Of a DNA stretch of 10,671 nucleotides, positions 9,931 to 10,671 are shown in pieces. The translations under genes and the position numbers were made by a program. This stretch comes from DATEAV01 sp964575425 (GTDB lineage Bacteria; Chloroflexota; Anaerolineae; Anaerolineales; E44-bin32), in NCBI GenBank assembly GCA_964575425.1, contig CAZNRD010000068.1, positions 1-10,671 of the forward strand. Reading direction: 5' to 3'. Numbering within the stretch: position 1 is the stretch's first letter; each line of letters begins with the position of its first letter. Below the pieces are notes generated by a model that was not told the origin of the DNA, did no database searches, and saw only the letters and a program-made list of their open reading frames with translations.

Positions 9931-10671
9931 ATGGCCAAGCAGAAATTTGAGCGGACGAAGCCGCACATGAATGTCGGGACGATGGGGCACATTGATCATG
10001 GGAAGACGACGCTGACGGCGGCGATCACGAAGTGGTGTTCGTTCAAAGGTTTGGCGCAGTTTCGTCCGTTTGATTCGATCGACAATGCGCCGGAAGAGCG
10101 TGAGCGGGGGATCACGATTGCGATAGCGCATGTGGAGTACGAGACGGAGAAGCGGCACTATGCGCACGTGGACATGCCTGGGCACCGGGACTACATCAAG
10201 AACATGATCACGGGGGCGGCGCAGGTGGATGGGGCGATTCTGGTGGTGGCGGCGCCGGACGGGCCGATGCCGCAGACGCGGGAGCATGTGCTCTTGGCGC
10301 GGCAGGTGGAGGTGCCGGCGATCGTGGTGTTCTTGAACAAGGTAGACATGATGGATGACCCGGAGCTGTTGGAGCTGGTGGAGTTGGAGCTGCGGGAGTT
10401 GTTGAACGGGTATGGATTTCCTGGGGACGAGACGCCGATTGTGCGCGGGAGTGCGCTGCTGGCGTTGGAGTCGAAGAGCGCGGATCCGGAGGCGCCGGAG
10501 TACGGGTGCATCAAGGAGCTGCTGCGGGTGGTGGACGAGTACATTCCGGAGCCGGTGCGGGAGATGGACAAGCCGTTCATGATGCCGATTGAGGATGTGT
10601 TTTCGATCAAAGGGCGAGGGACGGTGGTGACGGGGCGGATTGAGCGAGGGAAGATCAAGGTTGGGGAGGGG
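9931..10671 (+). CDS. tuf: Elongation factor Tu (5' part, cut by window end)
   Basis: EF-Tu delivers aminoacyl-tRNA to the ribosome as a GTP complex. The first 247 of about 400 residues are present. ATG 9931 is preceded by AGGAGAGG (9917-9924). Motifs: GHIDHGKTT (19-27), RGITIAIAH (59-67), switch II DMPGHRD (81-87), NKVD (136-139) and GSAL (173-176), then the start of domain II with GRGTVVTGRIERG. The catalytic histidine (His85) is present, but the usual DCPGHAD reads Met82 and Arg86. Codon use is unusual: 18 of 20 glycine codons are GGG with no GGC, and nearly all alanines are GCG. Spacing of 49 bases from fusA fits one operon. Many bacteria carry two tuf copies, so another may exist elsewhere. 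Identity is certain; that it is the main copy is likely but not proven. Confidence 0.97.
   Translation, partial: MAKQKFERTKPHMNVGTMGHIDHGKTTLTAAITKWCSFKGLAQFRPFDSIDNAPEERERGITIAIAHVEYETEKRHYAHVDMPGHRDYIKNMITGAAQVDGAILVVAAPDGPMPQTREHVLLARQVEVPAIVVFLNKVDMMDDPELLELVELELRELLNGYGFPGDETPIVRGSALLALESKSADPEAPEYGCIKELLRVVDEYIPEPVREMDKPFMMPIEDVFSIKGRGTVVTGRIERGKIKVGEG

Overview
The window is a GC-rich bacterial chromosome segment, probably from the Chloroflexota (Anaerolineae-like). The basis is the EF-Tu N-terminus, the S12 with a long N-terminal insert, and a 1299-residue RpoB with an expanded segment before its LYDG(R/K)TGEP motif. This placement comes from remembered family features, not from a search.

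Left part (about 1-2280) is accessory. It holds a frameshifted, 3'-truncated IS110-family transposase on the minus strand (54-820) and a lower-GC, Tat-exported polysaccharide deacetylase (947-1741). A roughly 725-base stretch with no intact gene follows, containing what looks like the N-terminal remnant of an IS630-type transposase. The usual ribosomal-protein genes upstream of rpoB (rplK-rplA-rplJ-rplL) are not here.

Middle part (2283-6366) is rpoB with its own sigma70-like promoter (TTGACG-17-TATCCT) and a leader of about 150 nt. The leader contains several mutually exclusive hairpins. No rpoC follows. After a probable terminator comes a hairpin-rich intergenic region of 448 bases.

Right part (6625 to the end) is the str operon: a promoter (TTGACG-18-TAAGAT), a leader with two strong stem-loops, then rpsL, rpsG, fusA and a tuf gene cut by the window edge. 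These encode S12, S7, EF-G and EF-Tu, the ribosome decoding centre and head plus the two elongation GTPases.

The core genes are ordinary in identity. The unusual points are the separation of rpoB from rpoC, two structured leaders upstream of rpoB and rpsL, a substituted rifampicin-pocket arginine in RpoB, an EF-Tu switch II reading DMPGHRD, strikingly G-ending codon use in tuf, and a fusA start without a nearby Shine-Dalgarno sequence. I see no clear evidence of a wholly new multi-gene system. The leader RNAs are the best candidates for undescribed regulation.
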